From positions 1-47,915 of the forward strand of contig JAJTGZ010000027.1 in assembly GCA_021299385.1 (NCBI GenBank): a stretch of DNA of 47,915 nucleotides, written 5' to 3'. Positions 23,126-31,270 of the stretch are shown one piece after another. Within the stretch, counting starts at the first letter, position 1, and every line of letters begins with the position of its first letter. The notes beneath the pieces were generated by a model. It was given only the letters and a program-made list of their open reading frames with translations, was not told the origin of the DNA and searched no databases. The DNA comes from Phycisphaeraceae bacterium (GTDB taxonomy: Bacteria > Planctomycetota > Phycisphaerae > Phycisphaerales > UBA1924). The position numbers were made by a program, and so were the translations under genes.

Positions 23126-24151
23126 CTAATGCCCTGAATCCTTAGGCCCCTTGGCAGGTGAAGTGGTGGCGGGCAACGGGAACTCCACCTGATAGCCGAT
23201 CCTCTTCTGGCCGCTGCCGAGGATCACCACGCCACGCACCGGGCCAGCAGTACCTGTGCCGATCTTCAACCGCATCGACAACTTCCCATCAACGCCCTGG
23301 GCATCTGTCAGCGCGTCGAGCAACTCCGGGCCGCCGGCAAAGGGTGCGAATTCGATGGTATTGCGACCATCTTCTTCTGCCCCACGAAAAGCCACCTCGA
23401 TCTCCAGCCGGCGCACTGGACCGGCACCGGACCACCGGTGCGATACCACCCTGTCGCGCTCCGCCGACGAGGCCACCACGGGCAACCCGGACCAGATCTC
23501 CTTGATCTCCTTGGCCCGAGCATCCGCACCTGCTACCGGCGTTGCCGGGCTTGGCTTGACGTCTTCTTGCCCCTTGCCAGGCACGACGACGCCGATCTTG
23601 GTCCGCAGCGACGCCTCCCCCGGCACGCACGACTCCTTGCAGACCAGATACTCGACATCGACGCCGATCTCGTGCAGCACTGGCTCACCAAGCGGCCCCC
23701 CAGCCACCGACGCATCCACCTCCACCGGCACCACCACGACGAACTTCCCCTCCAGCACATAGTCGAGCAGGTCCCCACCCCCAACGTGCCGGGTCGGCAA
23801 CGGATAGATCGGCGCACCAACCTTCAACCCCGGCGGGAGTTTCCACGTCATGCTCACCGGCGCGCCCGTGGCGTTCTGGCCCGGCCAGTACGTGTGCCAA
23901 CCGGGCAGCACCGAAAACTCCAGAACCACCCACCCACGCCCCCCCGCAACAATCGGCACCCCCGGCTGCAAGGGCATAAACGCAACCGTCGCCAGTTGCT
24001 GGTCACTCTCTTGCCCCCCCGGCTTCTGGCCCCCCGGCGCCACCGCCGGCTCAGGCTGAGTTCTCCCCCTTTGCACCCCATCGGGCCGGTGCGCAATCAC
24101 CGCCGAGGCTGTCGCCAGCATCAGCGCACCGATAACCCCGGGTGCAAGCAT
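23126..24151 (-). CDS. Periplasmic DsbD N-terminal-domain-like protein
   Basis: 341 aa. A signal-like N-terminus (VIGALMLATASAVIA) is followed by a Gln/Pro/Gly-rich stretch. The core has the pattern of the DsbD alpha domain family: WHTYWPGQNATGAPVSMTW, LPPGLKVGAPIYPLP, the beta segments GKFVVVVPVEV and VDVEYLVCKESCVPGEA. The Cys pair CKESC resembles the redox pair of DsbD-alpha/DsbC-like domains. There is no transmembrane electron-conducting domain and no thioredoxin domain, so it is a free-standing version. The gene lies upstream of the redoxin gene in the same direction, 50 bp apart, and a joint role in extracytoplasmic thiol redox is likely but inferred. Confidence 0.82.
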   Translation of the reverse strand: MLAPGVIGALMLATASAVIAHRPDGVQRGRTQPEPAVAPGGQKPGGQESDQQLATVAFMPLQPGVPIVAGGRGWVVLEFSVLPGWHTYWPGQNATGAPVSMTWKLPPGLKVGAPIYPLPTRHVGGGDLLDYVLEGKFVVVVPVEVDASVAGGPLGEPVLHEIGVDVEYLVCKESCVPGEASLRTKIGVVVPGKGQEDVKPSPATPVAGADARAKEIKEIWSGLPVVASSAERDRVVSHRWSGAGPVRRLEIEVAFRGAEEDGRNTIEFAPFAGGPELLDALTDAQGVDGKLSMRLKIGTGTAGPVRGVVILGSGQKRIGYQVEFPLPATTSPAKGPKDSGH

Positions 24152-24180
24152 CCCACGACTACGAAGGGGCGCAAGGGTTT

Positions 24181-24405
24181 GTTCACCCCTGGCGGGGAAA
24201 TTTGCCTCCCACCCTGCAATTACCCTTCCCTGACGGACCCGCGCGTCGGCAACGAAACGTTCCCCTTTGACCGCCCGCAGCTCTGGAGTGAGCAGACGGC
24301 CACGCGCCCGACAAGCGTCGGCGGATCGCTCGTCGTGCCTGGTGCGGGCGTGCCGACGACATCATCCTCGACCTCAACCGGTTCTTCAGCAGGTGCTGAG
24401 GAAGT
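24181..24405 (+). other. Possible coding remnant upstream of the tandem array
   Basis: The + strand frame through this stretch reads as protein-like sequence (SLTDPRVGNETFPFDRPQLW, then a Ser/Thr-rich tail ending AGAEEVV) that runs into a heptamer repeat. There is no start codon with support. It may be the 3' end of a broken gene or chance. Confidence 0.25.
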
Positions 24406-24444
24406 GGTGAGCGATGAGCGATGGGTGGTGAGTGATGAGTGGTG
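24406..24444. repeat. Heptanucleotide tandem repeat (GTGAGCG/ATGAGTG)n
   Basis: Five or six 7-bp units (GTGAGCG ATGAGCG ATGGGTG GTGAGTG ATGAGTG), same family as 8752-8795 in reverse orientation. It directly abuts the 110-bp tandem array. Confidence 0.8.
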
Positions 24445-24450
24445 AAGATC

Positions 24451-24850
24451 CTCACCACGCGGAGCGTGGTGGTACCCAGTACCCGTACCCGGGTACCACC
24501 ACGCTCCGCGTGGTGCCGCGTGCCGGGCGTGCACGCTTGCAACCAGTGCCTTGCCGAAGACTCACCACGCGGAGCGTGGTGGTACCCAATACCTGTACCC
24601 GGGTACCACCACGCTCGGCGTGGTGCCGCGTGCCGGGCGTGCACGCTTGCAACCAGTGCCTTGCCGAAGACTCACCACGCGGAGCGTGGTGGTACCCAGT
24701 ACCTGTACCCGGGTACCACCACGCTCGGCGTGGTGCCGCGTGCCGGGCGTGCACGCTTGCAACCAGTGCCCCGCCGAAGGCTCACCACGCTGAGCGTGGT
24801 GGTACCCAGTACCCGTACCCGGGTACCACCACGCTCGGCGTGGTGCTGTG
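24451..24850. repeat. Tandem array of 110-bp units, each with a nested perfect palindrome
   Basis: Units begin at 24451, 24561, 24671 and 24781 with exactly 110-bp period; the fourth is cut off after the palindrome. Each unit contains CACCACGCGGAGCGTGGTGG-TACCC and its reverse complement separated by a 13-nt loop (25-bp perfect arms in the first unit, one or two mismatches later). Each arm holds a smaller CACCACGC/GCGTGGTG hairpin. A conserved ~45-bp spacer (CCGCGTGCCGGGCGTGCACG...) joins the units. The array lies in the divergent region between the DsbD-N-like gene and ileS, ending about 70 bp before the ileS start. A GGTGGTACC in each unit recalls the T-box core but the following GCG is missing. 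Confidence 0.95.
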
Positions 24851-24920
24851 CGCAAACATACACTCTGCCGCCCAATCCCCACCGGCCCACCGGGCCCCCG
24901 GCTACGGGCGAGGACCACCC

Positions 24921-27900
24921 ATGTCGACCCCACCAACGACCAACCAACCCCCCCCGCACGCGGCACCACCACCCCCCGCCGAGAAAAAGGGCAACCCCTT
25001 CAAGGAGACGCTCAACCTCCCGCAGACCACCTTCGCCATGAAGGCCGACCTGGTCATCAACGAGCCAGCCTCGCTGGCACGCTGGGAAGCCATGAACCTC
25101 TACCAAGAGCTCCGCAAGCAGGGCCAGGGCAAGCCCCGCTTCGTCTTCCACGACGGCCCACCCTACGCCAACGGCAGCATCCACCTCGGGCACCTGATGA
25201 ACAAGTGCCTCAAGGACTTTGTCGTCCGCAGCAAGACCATGATGGGCTTTGACGCCCCGTATGTGCCAGGCTGGGACTGCCACGGCCTGCCCATCGAGCA
25301 CAAGGTCATGACCGAGTTGTCCGAAAAAAAACAACTCCAGCCCCTCCTCGCCCTGCCCGAGGGGCAGCGCAAGATGTCCATCCGCAACTCCTGCCAGCAG
25401 TATGCCAGCAAGTTCGTGGACCTGCACAAGTCGCAGATGGCCCGCCTGCTGACGCTGGCCGACTACCAGCACCCCTATTTGACGATGGCCCCGGCCTTCG
25501 AGGGCGCAACGCTCGATGTGCTTGCCGACCTGCTCGAACAGGGGCTGGTCTACCGCGCCCTCAAGCCAGTGCACTGGAGCATCGCCAACGAGACCGCCCT
25601 GGCCGAGGCGGAACTGGAATACGAAGACCGGCAGGACACCAGCGTGTACGTCGATTTCGAGGCCCGCGACGCCGGCGCGGTGTATCGCGCCTTCGGCTTG
25701 GAGAGCGATGAGCCACGAGCGATGAGCGATGAGCAAGAGGGTGTAGAGGATGAGGGGGATGACGCCGAGGGCGGTCAGTCGGCCAAGCCCATTCCCGGCC
25801 AACTCCTCGACCAGCGCCCAACCTTCATGATCTGGACGACAACGCCCTGGACGCTCCCGGCCAATGTCGCCATCGCCGTCAACCCGAAACTGACATACGC
25901 CCTCGTCTGGATCGACGGCAATGCCACCGTCATCGCCTCGGCACTCGTCGAAAAGGTCTGCCAACTCGCCCGTGCCGAGGAGGTGGTTGTCCTGGCGCAG
26001 ACGACCGGGGACAAACTCCTCGGGTTGTTTTACAACCACCCCTTCATCGACGCCAACAAGCACGGCCACAACGCCTTCCTCACCGTACCCGCCGACTACG
26101 TAACCACCGAAGACGGCACCGGACTGGTCCACACCGCCCCAGGCCACGGCACCGAGGACCACCAGACCGGCCTGGCACACAACCTGCCCGTCTACTGCCC
26201 CGTCAATGGCAACGGGCAGTACGACCAGACCACCCCCGATTGGCTGGCCGGCAAAAACATCTGGAAGGCCAACGCCGAGATCGTCGAGCACCTCCGCGCC
26301 AGCGGGCACCTCTTCTTTGACCACACCTTCACGCACAGCTACCCGCACGACTGGCGGAGCAAAACGCCCGTCATCTTCCGCTGCACCGAGCAGTGGTTCG
26401 TCGGCGTTGACCGCAAGATGAACACGCCGACGAAGACCGACGCGGGCACACTCCGCCGGGGCGCACTCGACGCCGTGGACCCGGCCAGGCCAGGCTCGGT
26501 CAACTTCATCCCCGAGTGGGGGCGCAACCGCATGCGTGGCATGCTCGAATCGCGCCCCGACTGGTGCATCAGCCGGCAACGCGCCTGGGGATTACCCATC
26601 CCCGCCTTCACCTACACCAACGCAGCCGGCGACGAAGCAACGTTCATGACCGCCGCCAGCACGCGCGCCGTCGCGGGCTATGTCCGCGCGCACGGCTCGG
26701 ACGCCTGGTTCACACGCACACCCGCCGAGCTGCTCAACGACTACAAACCCGAACTAGACCACGACATCCCCACCGAGCTCAAGTACAACTATCACTCCCT
26801 CCTCGGCACGCTCAAAAAAGGACCCGACATCCTCGACGTCTGGTTCGAGAGTGGCAGCTCGTGGAACGCCTGCATGCGCCAGCGCAACCTCGGCTACCCC
26901 GCCGACCTCTACCTAGAAGGCTCCGACCAGCACCGCGGGTGGTTCCAACTCTCACTGCTCACCGCCCTGGGCGCGACGGGTCAGCCCCCGTTCAAGGCCC
27001 TGCTCACCCACGGCTTCATGGTCGATAAAGACGGCAAAAAACTCAGCAAAAGCCGGGGCGACACCGTCGAGGGCCTCATGCACAAGCACGGCGCAGACGT
27101 CCTGCGCTGGTGGGTCAGCAGCCTGGCGTATGACAACGACGTGAAGGTCGATGACGCCTACTTCGCCACCGCCGGCGAGAGCTACCGCAAGGTCCGCAAC
27201 ACGCTGCGATTCATGCTCAGCAACCTCTACGACTACACACCGGCCACGCACGCAGCACCACCCCCGGCGACGCTGGACGCGTGGGTGCTCGCCCAACTCG
27301 CCGAGTTATCCAAGAGCGTCGTCGCCGCGTACGACCGGTACGACTTCCGTGCCGTGCATCTGGCGGTCTACGACTTTTGCAACAACACCCTCAGCGCCAC
27401 CTACTGCGCGGCCATCAAAGACCGCCTCTACTGCGACGCACCATCCTCGCCACGCCGGCGTGCCAGCCAGGGCGTGCTCTATGAGATCACCGGCACGATG
27501 GCGCGCCTGCTCGCGCCGATCCTCTGCCACACGGCTGACGAAACCTACCGCGCCCTGCTCAACGTGCCGGGGACCGACACCAAAACGTGCGTCCACCTGC
27601 TGCACTTCGCACACCCCAAGCACATCGACGCCGACCCGGCGTGGGAGCACCTCTTCGCCATCCGCCAGCAGGCCATGACGGCCGTCGAGAACGCCAAAAA
27701 AACCCTCGGCGTCGACAACCCCCTAGACATGGCCCTGACCCTGCCCAACCCCGACGGCACGCTCGACAGGTTCGACACCAACGAACTGGCCGACCTTTTT
27801 GGCGTTTCCCGCCTGCACACCGACAAGGCCGCAGGGCACGTCGCCGTCGCCGACCTGCGCGACCAGCCGATCTGCCAGCGCAGCCGAAAACGGGATGCGA

Positions 27901-27968
27901 CGGTCAAACAGCGTTCCAACGGCACCACCCTCAGCGACCGCGATGCGCAGGCCCTTGGCCTGTCATAA
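24921..27968 (+). CDS. ileS: Isoleucyl-tRNA synthetase
   Basis: Charges tRNA-Ile. 1015 aa from the ATG at 24921, which has GAGG 8 nt upstream; the longer open frame upstream is only the tandem repeat. Class I motifs: GPPYANGSIHLGHLMNK (HIGH, about residues 78-94) and DGKKLSKSRGD (KMSKS form KLSKS, about 703-713). The CP1 editing domain has TWTTTPWTLPANVA-type sequence (IWTTTPWTLPAN) and GTGLVHTAPGHGTEDH. The N-terminal NPFKETLNLPQTTFAMKA and LYLEGSDQHRGWFQ are IleRS-specific. Unusual: an acidic low-complexity insert in the editing domain (about residues 262-285) that starts in a heptamer repeat, and a C-terminus where the usual zinc-binding cysteines are reduced to one (QPICQRSRKRD), so the zinc finger is lost. 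Confidence 0.97.
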   Translation: MSTPPTTNQPPPHAAPPPPAEKKGNPFKETLNLPQTTFAMKADLVINEPASLARWEAMNLYQELRKQGQGKPRFVFHDGPPYANGSIHLGHLMNKCLKDFVVRSKTMMGFDAPYVPGWDCHGLPIEHKVMTELSEKKQLQPLLALPEGQRKMSIRNSCQQYASKFVDLHKSQMARLLTLADYQHPYLTMAPAFEGATLDVLADLLEQGLVYRALKPVHWSIANETALAEAELEYEDRQDTSVYVDFEARDAGAVYRAFGLESDEPRAMSDEQEGVEDEGDDAEGGQSAKPIPGQLLDQRPTFMIWTTTPWTLPANVAIAVNPKLTYALVWIDGNATVIASALVEKVCQLARAEEVVVLAQTTGDKLLGLFYNHPFIDANKHGHNAFLTVPADYVTTEDGTGLVHTAPGHGTEDHQTGLAHNLPVYCPVNGNGQYDQTTPDWLAGKNIWKANAEIVEHLRASGHLFFDHTFTHSYPHDWRSKTPVIFRCTEQWFVGVDRKMNTPTKTDAGTLRRGALDAVDPARPGSVNFIPEWGRNRMRGMLESRPDWCISRQRAWGLPIPAFTYTNAAGDEATFMTAASTRAVAGYVRAHGSDAWFTRTPAELLNDYKPELDHDIPTELKYNYHSLLGTLKKGPDILDVWFESGSSWNACMRQRNLGYPADLYLEGSDQHRGWFQLSLLTALGATGQPPFKALLTHGFMVDKDGKKLSKSRGDTVEGLMHKHGADVLRWWVSSLAYDNDVKVDDAYFATAGESYRKVRNTLRFMLSNLYDYTPATHAAPPPATLDAWVLAQLAELSKSVVAAYDRYDFRAVHLAVYDFCNNTLSATYCAAIKDRLYCDAPSSPRRRASQGVLYEITGTMARLLAPILCHTADETYRALLNVPGTDTKTCVHLLHFAHPKHIDADPAWEHLFAIRQQAMTAVENAKKTLGVDNPLDMALTLPNPDGTLDRFDTNELADLFGVSRLHTDKAAGHVAVADLRDQPICQRSRKRDATVKQRSNGTTLSDRDAQALGLS
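25702..25734. repeat. Heptamer repeat inside the ileS coding sequence
   Basis: Four units of the (AGCGATG) heptamer family read in frame as ESDEPRAMSDEQ. The unit variants present avoid an in-frame TGA. It is followed by further acidic codons (GVEDEGDDAEGG) up to about 25770. Confidence 0.8.
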
Positions 27969-28002
27969 ACCCGTTTCCCTAGGGGAGCCTTGGCTTATTC
28001 CT

Positions 28003-28516
28003 AACCCCTCCCCCGAGGGGAGGGGCAGGGGTGGGGTTCGCACACGCAACAATACTAAGCAACAATACTAATAGAAGAGGTTCGCGGAGGTCGCGAAGGC
28101 TGGCGGTGGGACGCGGAGTACATGCACGGTGTGGTTTGCAGCGCGTTCAACCCAGCAGGGGTTGCCTGTCGCAGTGTTTCAACCCCGAAGGGGTTGCGGG
28201 CTGTAGCCACGGGTAAAGGCGGGGCTTCCCCGCCGGAACCCGTGGAGATGTGCGCGATCTCATTCAACCGCCCCGGCAGGGGCGGGGGAGTCCGCCGCCC
28301 CTGCCGGGGCGGACTACATCGGGTGCTGGCTCCCACGGGTTGCGCCCGCCAAAGCGCGGGCTTCACCCGTGGCTACACCCCCCGGCCCCGATGGGGCCGA
28401 AATCATCCCAAACCCACCCCCAAAGGAAACTCTCTGATGATCTCGACACCTCCGTCCGCTGAGTGATTGCCCCTCCAGGCCCTCCCTCCGGGCCCTCAGG
28501 GACCTCTGGAGTGAAA
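28003..28516 (-). repeat. Composite hairpin repeat, copy C (inverted), with GC hairpin repeat copy 4
   Basis: Fills the convergent gap between ileS and the OPT gene. Read on the minus strand it shows the module order of copy B: TTTCACTCCAGAGGTCCC start, GGCCCCATCGGGGCC hairpin, GTGTAGCCACGGGTG stem, the CCGCCCC/GGGGCGG palindrome of copy A, CCCCTTCGGGG, GTACTCCGCGTCC, GACCTCCGCGAACCTCTTCT and the GC hairpin repeat at 28003-28040. Conserved order over 500 bp shows a unit of common descent rather than chance hairpins. Confidence 0.85.
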
Positions 28517-28533
28517 CGCACCCGCCGCCACCA

Positions 28534-30633
28534 TCACGGCGTGCCCCCGCTCACAATCCCGATCGCCGTCGCCGCCATCGAGAGGACGGCCTTCATCAGA
28601 CTCTCCCCCGCGATCAATCCCGAAGCAATCGCAATCGCGTACAGCGCGCTGCTCTTGGGCGACGCCTTTTCCCACACCCACCCGATCACCGCCCCGAGCA
28701 GGAAGCTGAACGCGTTGCCGAACGGGATCACCCACGAGAGCCCAAGGCCCATCGCGCTGGGGAGGTAGCCGCGCCATTTCTGTGGCAGCAACTTGTCGAT
28801 GACCACCAGCGCGATCCCCACCAGTGCGCCGATGACGATTGCGTACTTAGCACTGTCGGGCAGTTTGTGCAGTCCCTCGGTCAAGACGCGTGCGACGGCC
28901 TCCCACTGGCGTGTGGCCGGGAGGGCATACTTCTCCAGCGCGGCCTTGTGCGGGATCATCAAGAACCACGCCGGGACGATCGCGAGCGTCCCGAAGAAGA
29001 CCCCGAAGAACTGGGCCAAGAACTGCTTGCGTGCGCTCGCCCCGAGCAGGTACCCGCTCTTGAGGTCTGTGAGCAGGTCCGCCGACGCGCTTGCCGCGTT
29101 CGCCGCGACGCCCGCGCTGGCCAGGTTGGGCATCACGGCCTTGGGCTGGATGACCGCGAAGGTCAGCTGCATCACCTTGCCCATCGCCCCGATCGGTGTC
29201 GTGTCCGTCTCACCCGTCGCCCGGCAGGCGACCAGGCTGAGCACAAAGCTCATCGCAATCGCGATCAACCCCGCCCACCAGTGGATGTCAAAGGCCACGA
29301 TCTGCACCACCGCCAGCAGGATCGTGATGGGGATCAGCCCGATGACCATCCACTTCATCGGCACCTCGACGCGTGCGAGCGGGTCGGGCCCGCTGCTCTT
29401 GTCGCCGAAGGTCCCGAAAGCGCGGACGATGGTCCGCCAGTTCAGCGCCAGCGCGGCCAGCGAGGCCGAGACCATGATGGCCGTGCCTCCCCAGAGCGAC
29501 CAGCGTGTAAACGCCAGCACGGTCCCCCCGCCGAGCACATCGATGTTCATCACCACGTCGGCCGAGGCGTTGGCCTTGTCGTACTGCCAAAGCCCTGCCG
29601 AGTCCTTCGCCCAACCCGACGCCGCGTTGGCCTGGTCCAGGCTCACCATCCACGGCCCGATCCAGAAGTAGAGCAGCACCGATCCTGCAAACATGCTCAG
29701 GCTCACACGCATCCGCGTGATCAGCCCCGCGGCGATCAGCAGCAGGCTCGTCTCAAAGCTATACCCCCCGGCCACTTTGCCGTACCAGAGGTTGTTCTTG
29801 ACCCACTGCGTGCCCGGAAAATCAAAGCTCTCCGGCAGCCGGATCGGCACGGCCGCGAAGAACCTGTCCAAAAAGCCCAGCGCACCCTCGCTGGTGTTGA
29901 GCACACCCAGCAGCAGCCCCGCGCCCAGCCCCACAAGCAGCGCATACGCACGCTTGAGCGCCTCGACGCTCTCGCTGTACAGGCTCCGCAACGTCTCGGC
30001 CGCGGCCACGCCCGACGGGAAACGCAGCCCCTCGTGGTTGATCATCTGCCGCTTCATCGGCACGGCCAGGAAGACGCCCAGGCACGCCGTGCCAAAGGTG
30101 AACGACGCAACGATCCACCACGGGCTTACGGACATGCTCGACACGTCCGCGGCGGTCTTGCCCGCGGGCACCGGCTCGAGCAGCAGCAGCGCGCCGAACA
30201 TCGTGGCGATGGTCGCGCCGGTGCTGCTGCCCGCAGCCGCGGCGGTGCTCTGCATGCAGTTGTTCTCCAGGATCGACATCTTCGACAGCCCGCCCCCCGT
30301 CAGCGCACGCAGGGCGTTCCAGATCACAAAGCTCATCACGCAGCTGGTGATCGCCACGCCGAAGCCCCAACCGATCGTCAGCGTCGTATAGAGGTTCGAC
30401 GCGGACATGAGCATCCCGAGCACGCCACCCATGACCACGGCACGCAGCGTCAGCTGCTTCATGCTGTCGCCCTGGTAGACGTGCTTGAACCAGTAGGCGT
30501 CCTTCTGCTGGTTCGAGGCGGTCATCGGCAGCGGGGGCAGCCCCGGCGTGCCGAACTGGGCCGAGAAGTCAGACGAGGGGTCGATCCGCTGTGCTGTGCC
30601 TTGCTCGGTCCCGCTCATGCGATGGTCTTTCAT
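28534..30633 (-). CDS. OPT-family oligopeptide transporter
   Basis: 699 aa polytopic inner-membrane protein with 14 or more hydrophobic segments. Family features: TLRAVVMGGVLGMLMSASNLYTTLTIGWGFG near the N-terminus, NNCMQSTAAAAG with STGATIATMFGALLL, FPSGVAAAETLRSLY, and a C-terminal half with repeated helix pairs. This is the prokaryotic OPT branch that imports peptides or metal chelates; the substrate is not predictable. The ATG at 30633 has no Shine-Dalgarno; an alternative at 30618 (MSGTEQG) is equally plausible. Three 12-bp direct repeats lie just upstream. It converges on ileS and diverges from the small gene at 30767. Confidence 0.92.
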   Translation of the reverse strand: MKDHRMSGTEQGTAQRIDPSSDFSAQFGTPGLPPLPMTASNQQKDAYWFKHVYQGDSMKQLTLRAVVMGGVLGMLMSASNLYTTLTIGWGFGVAITSCVMSFVIWNALRALTGGGLSKMSILENNCMQSTAAAAGSSTGATIATMFGALLLLEPVPAGKTAADVSSMSVSPWWIVASFTFGTACLGVFLAVPMKRQMINHEGLRFPSGVAAAETLRSLYSESVEALKRAYALLVGLGAGLLLGVLNTSEGALGFLDRFFAAVPIRLPESFDFPGTQWVKNNLWYGKVAGGYSFETSLLLIAAGLITRMRVSLSMFAGSVLLYFWIGPWMVSLDQANAASGWAKDSAGLWQYDKANASADVVMNIDVLGGGTVLAFTRWSLWGGTAIMVSASLAALALNWRTIVRAFGTFGDKSSGPDPLARVEVPMKWMVIGLIPITILLAVVQIVAFDIHWWAGLIAIAMSFVLSLVACRATGETDTTPIGAMGKVMQLTFAVIQPKAVMPNLASAGVAANAASASADLLTDLKSGYLLGASARKQFLAQFFGVFFGTLAIVPAWFLMIPHKAALEKYALPATRQWEAVARVLTEGLHKLPDSAKYAIVIGALVGIALVVIDKLLPQKWRGYLPSAMGLGLSWVIPFGNAFSFLLGAVIGWVWEKASPKSSALYAIAIASGLIAGESLMKAVLSMAATAIGIVSGGTP

Positions 30634-30650
30634 GGAAGGAGAGTCGGCAG

Positions 30651-30684
30651 GCGTGCCCAGTGGCGTGCCCAGTGGCGTGCCCGT
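30651..30684. repeat. Three 12-bp direct repeats upstream of the OPT gene
   Basis: GCGTGCCCAGTG repeated nearly three times, 17 bp beyond the OPT start codon in the divergent gap. It could be a regulator site array or slipped-strand expansion. Confidence 0.7.
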
Positions 30685-30754
30685 AGGGGAACCATATCCG
30701 CGTGAGCTGGGTTTTTTTGAGCCTCGCCGGGCATCCCGGCTTGGGCGGGGGGTC

Positions 30755-30760
30755 TATCTT
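30755..30760 (+). promoter_or_regulatory. Putative -10 element of a leaderless transcript (small gene)
   Basis: TATCTT ends 6 nt before the ATG at 30767, with CTTTTC in between and no Shine-Dalgarno. Same arrangement as before the methyltransferase. Confidence 0.5.
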
Positions 30761-30766
30761 CTTTTC

Positions 30767-31033
30767 ATGCGACGTGGTCAAGTAGTCAGGTACAGCGGGC
30801 CGGGGTTTACTAAGGCCCAACTTATGGAGTCGGGTGGTATCTCGGCGGGGATATTTGACGCCATCCGCAAGGCCTCACGCGTCAAGGGACCTGGGCATGG
30901 CGGGCTGGACTGGCTGTTTCCCACGCCGGATGTCCGAAGGCTCATCGTCCAATGCCGAAAGGGGACGCACACCGAGCGCGGCGGCGAGCAGATCGCCCAG
31001 GCGTGGGAGGCACTCCTGGCCGGGGGGACATGA
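30767..31033 (+). CDS. Small basic hypothetical protein
   Basis: 88 aa, basic, no signal peptide. The sequence RYSGPGFTKAQLMESGGISAGIFDAIRKASRVKGPG reads like a helix-turn-helix or a DNA/RNA-contacting helical unit, followed by GLDWLFPTPDVRRLIVQC and a helical C-terminus (GGEQIAQAWEALL). No family recognised. The start is set by the TATCTT element 6 nt upstream; longer in-frame starts would overlap the OPT start region antisense. A perfect hairpin follows the stop by 7 bp, so it appears to be a complete monocistronic unit. Confidence 0.6.
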   Translation: MRRGQVVRYSGPGFTKAQLMESGGISAGIFDAIRKASRVKGPGHGGLDWLFPTPDVRRLIVQCRKGTHTERGGEQIAQAWEALLAGGT

Positions 31034-31040
31034 CAGTTGT

Positions 31041-31065
31041 GGCGTGTTTGCATGCCAAACACGCC
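31041..31065 (+). terminator. Perfect 10-bp hairpin after the small gene
   Basis: GGCGTGTTTG-CATGC-CAAACACGCC, 10 paired bases with a 5-nt loop, 7 bp after the stop at 31033. No T-tract follows, so it may be a non-canonical terminator, a 3' stabiliser or a binding site. The remaining ~200 bp before tpsB shows no other feature. Confidence 0.55.
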
Positions 31066-31270
31066 CCTGCGCAATATCCGCCTTGTTGCGCCGATGCCCA
31101 CGGCGGTGCCTAGGAGGCTCTCTGCCGGGCGCTTGCCGGGGAGGGTCCAATGGTCCACCCGACCCCGCCGAGCGGCTCTGGAGCGATGCTGGTGCATCTC
31201 CACTTTTGATCCCGCCAGGTGTTCGTGCGTTGTGGGCGTGTGTGGGTGGGGCTGATACGGAAGGGACAGC

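Noticed and set aside
24451-24850. CRISPR array
   Set aside because: The spacer portion is itself repeated between units and there are no unique spacers or cas genes; the period is 110 bp.
24451-24920. T-box riboswitch before ileS
   Set aside because: GGTGGTACC recalls the T-box core but the following GCG and any specifier-loop architecture are missing, and four identical copies do not fit a T-box leader.
28867-30705. Long + strand open frame antisense to the OPT transporter
   Set aside because: The translation is Arg/His/Gln-rich with no domain, and the minus strand has a complete transporter.
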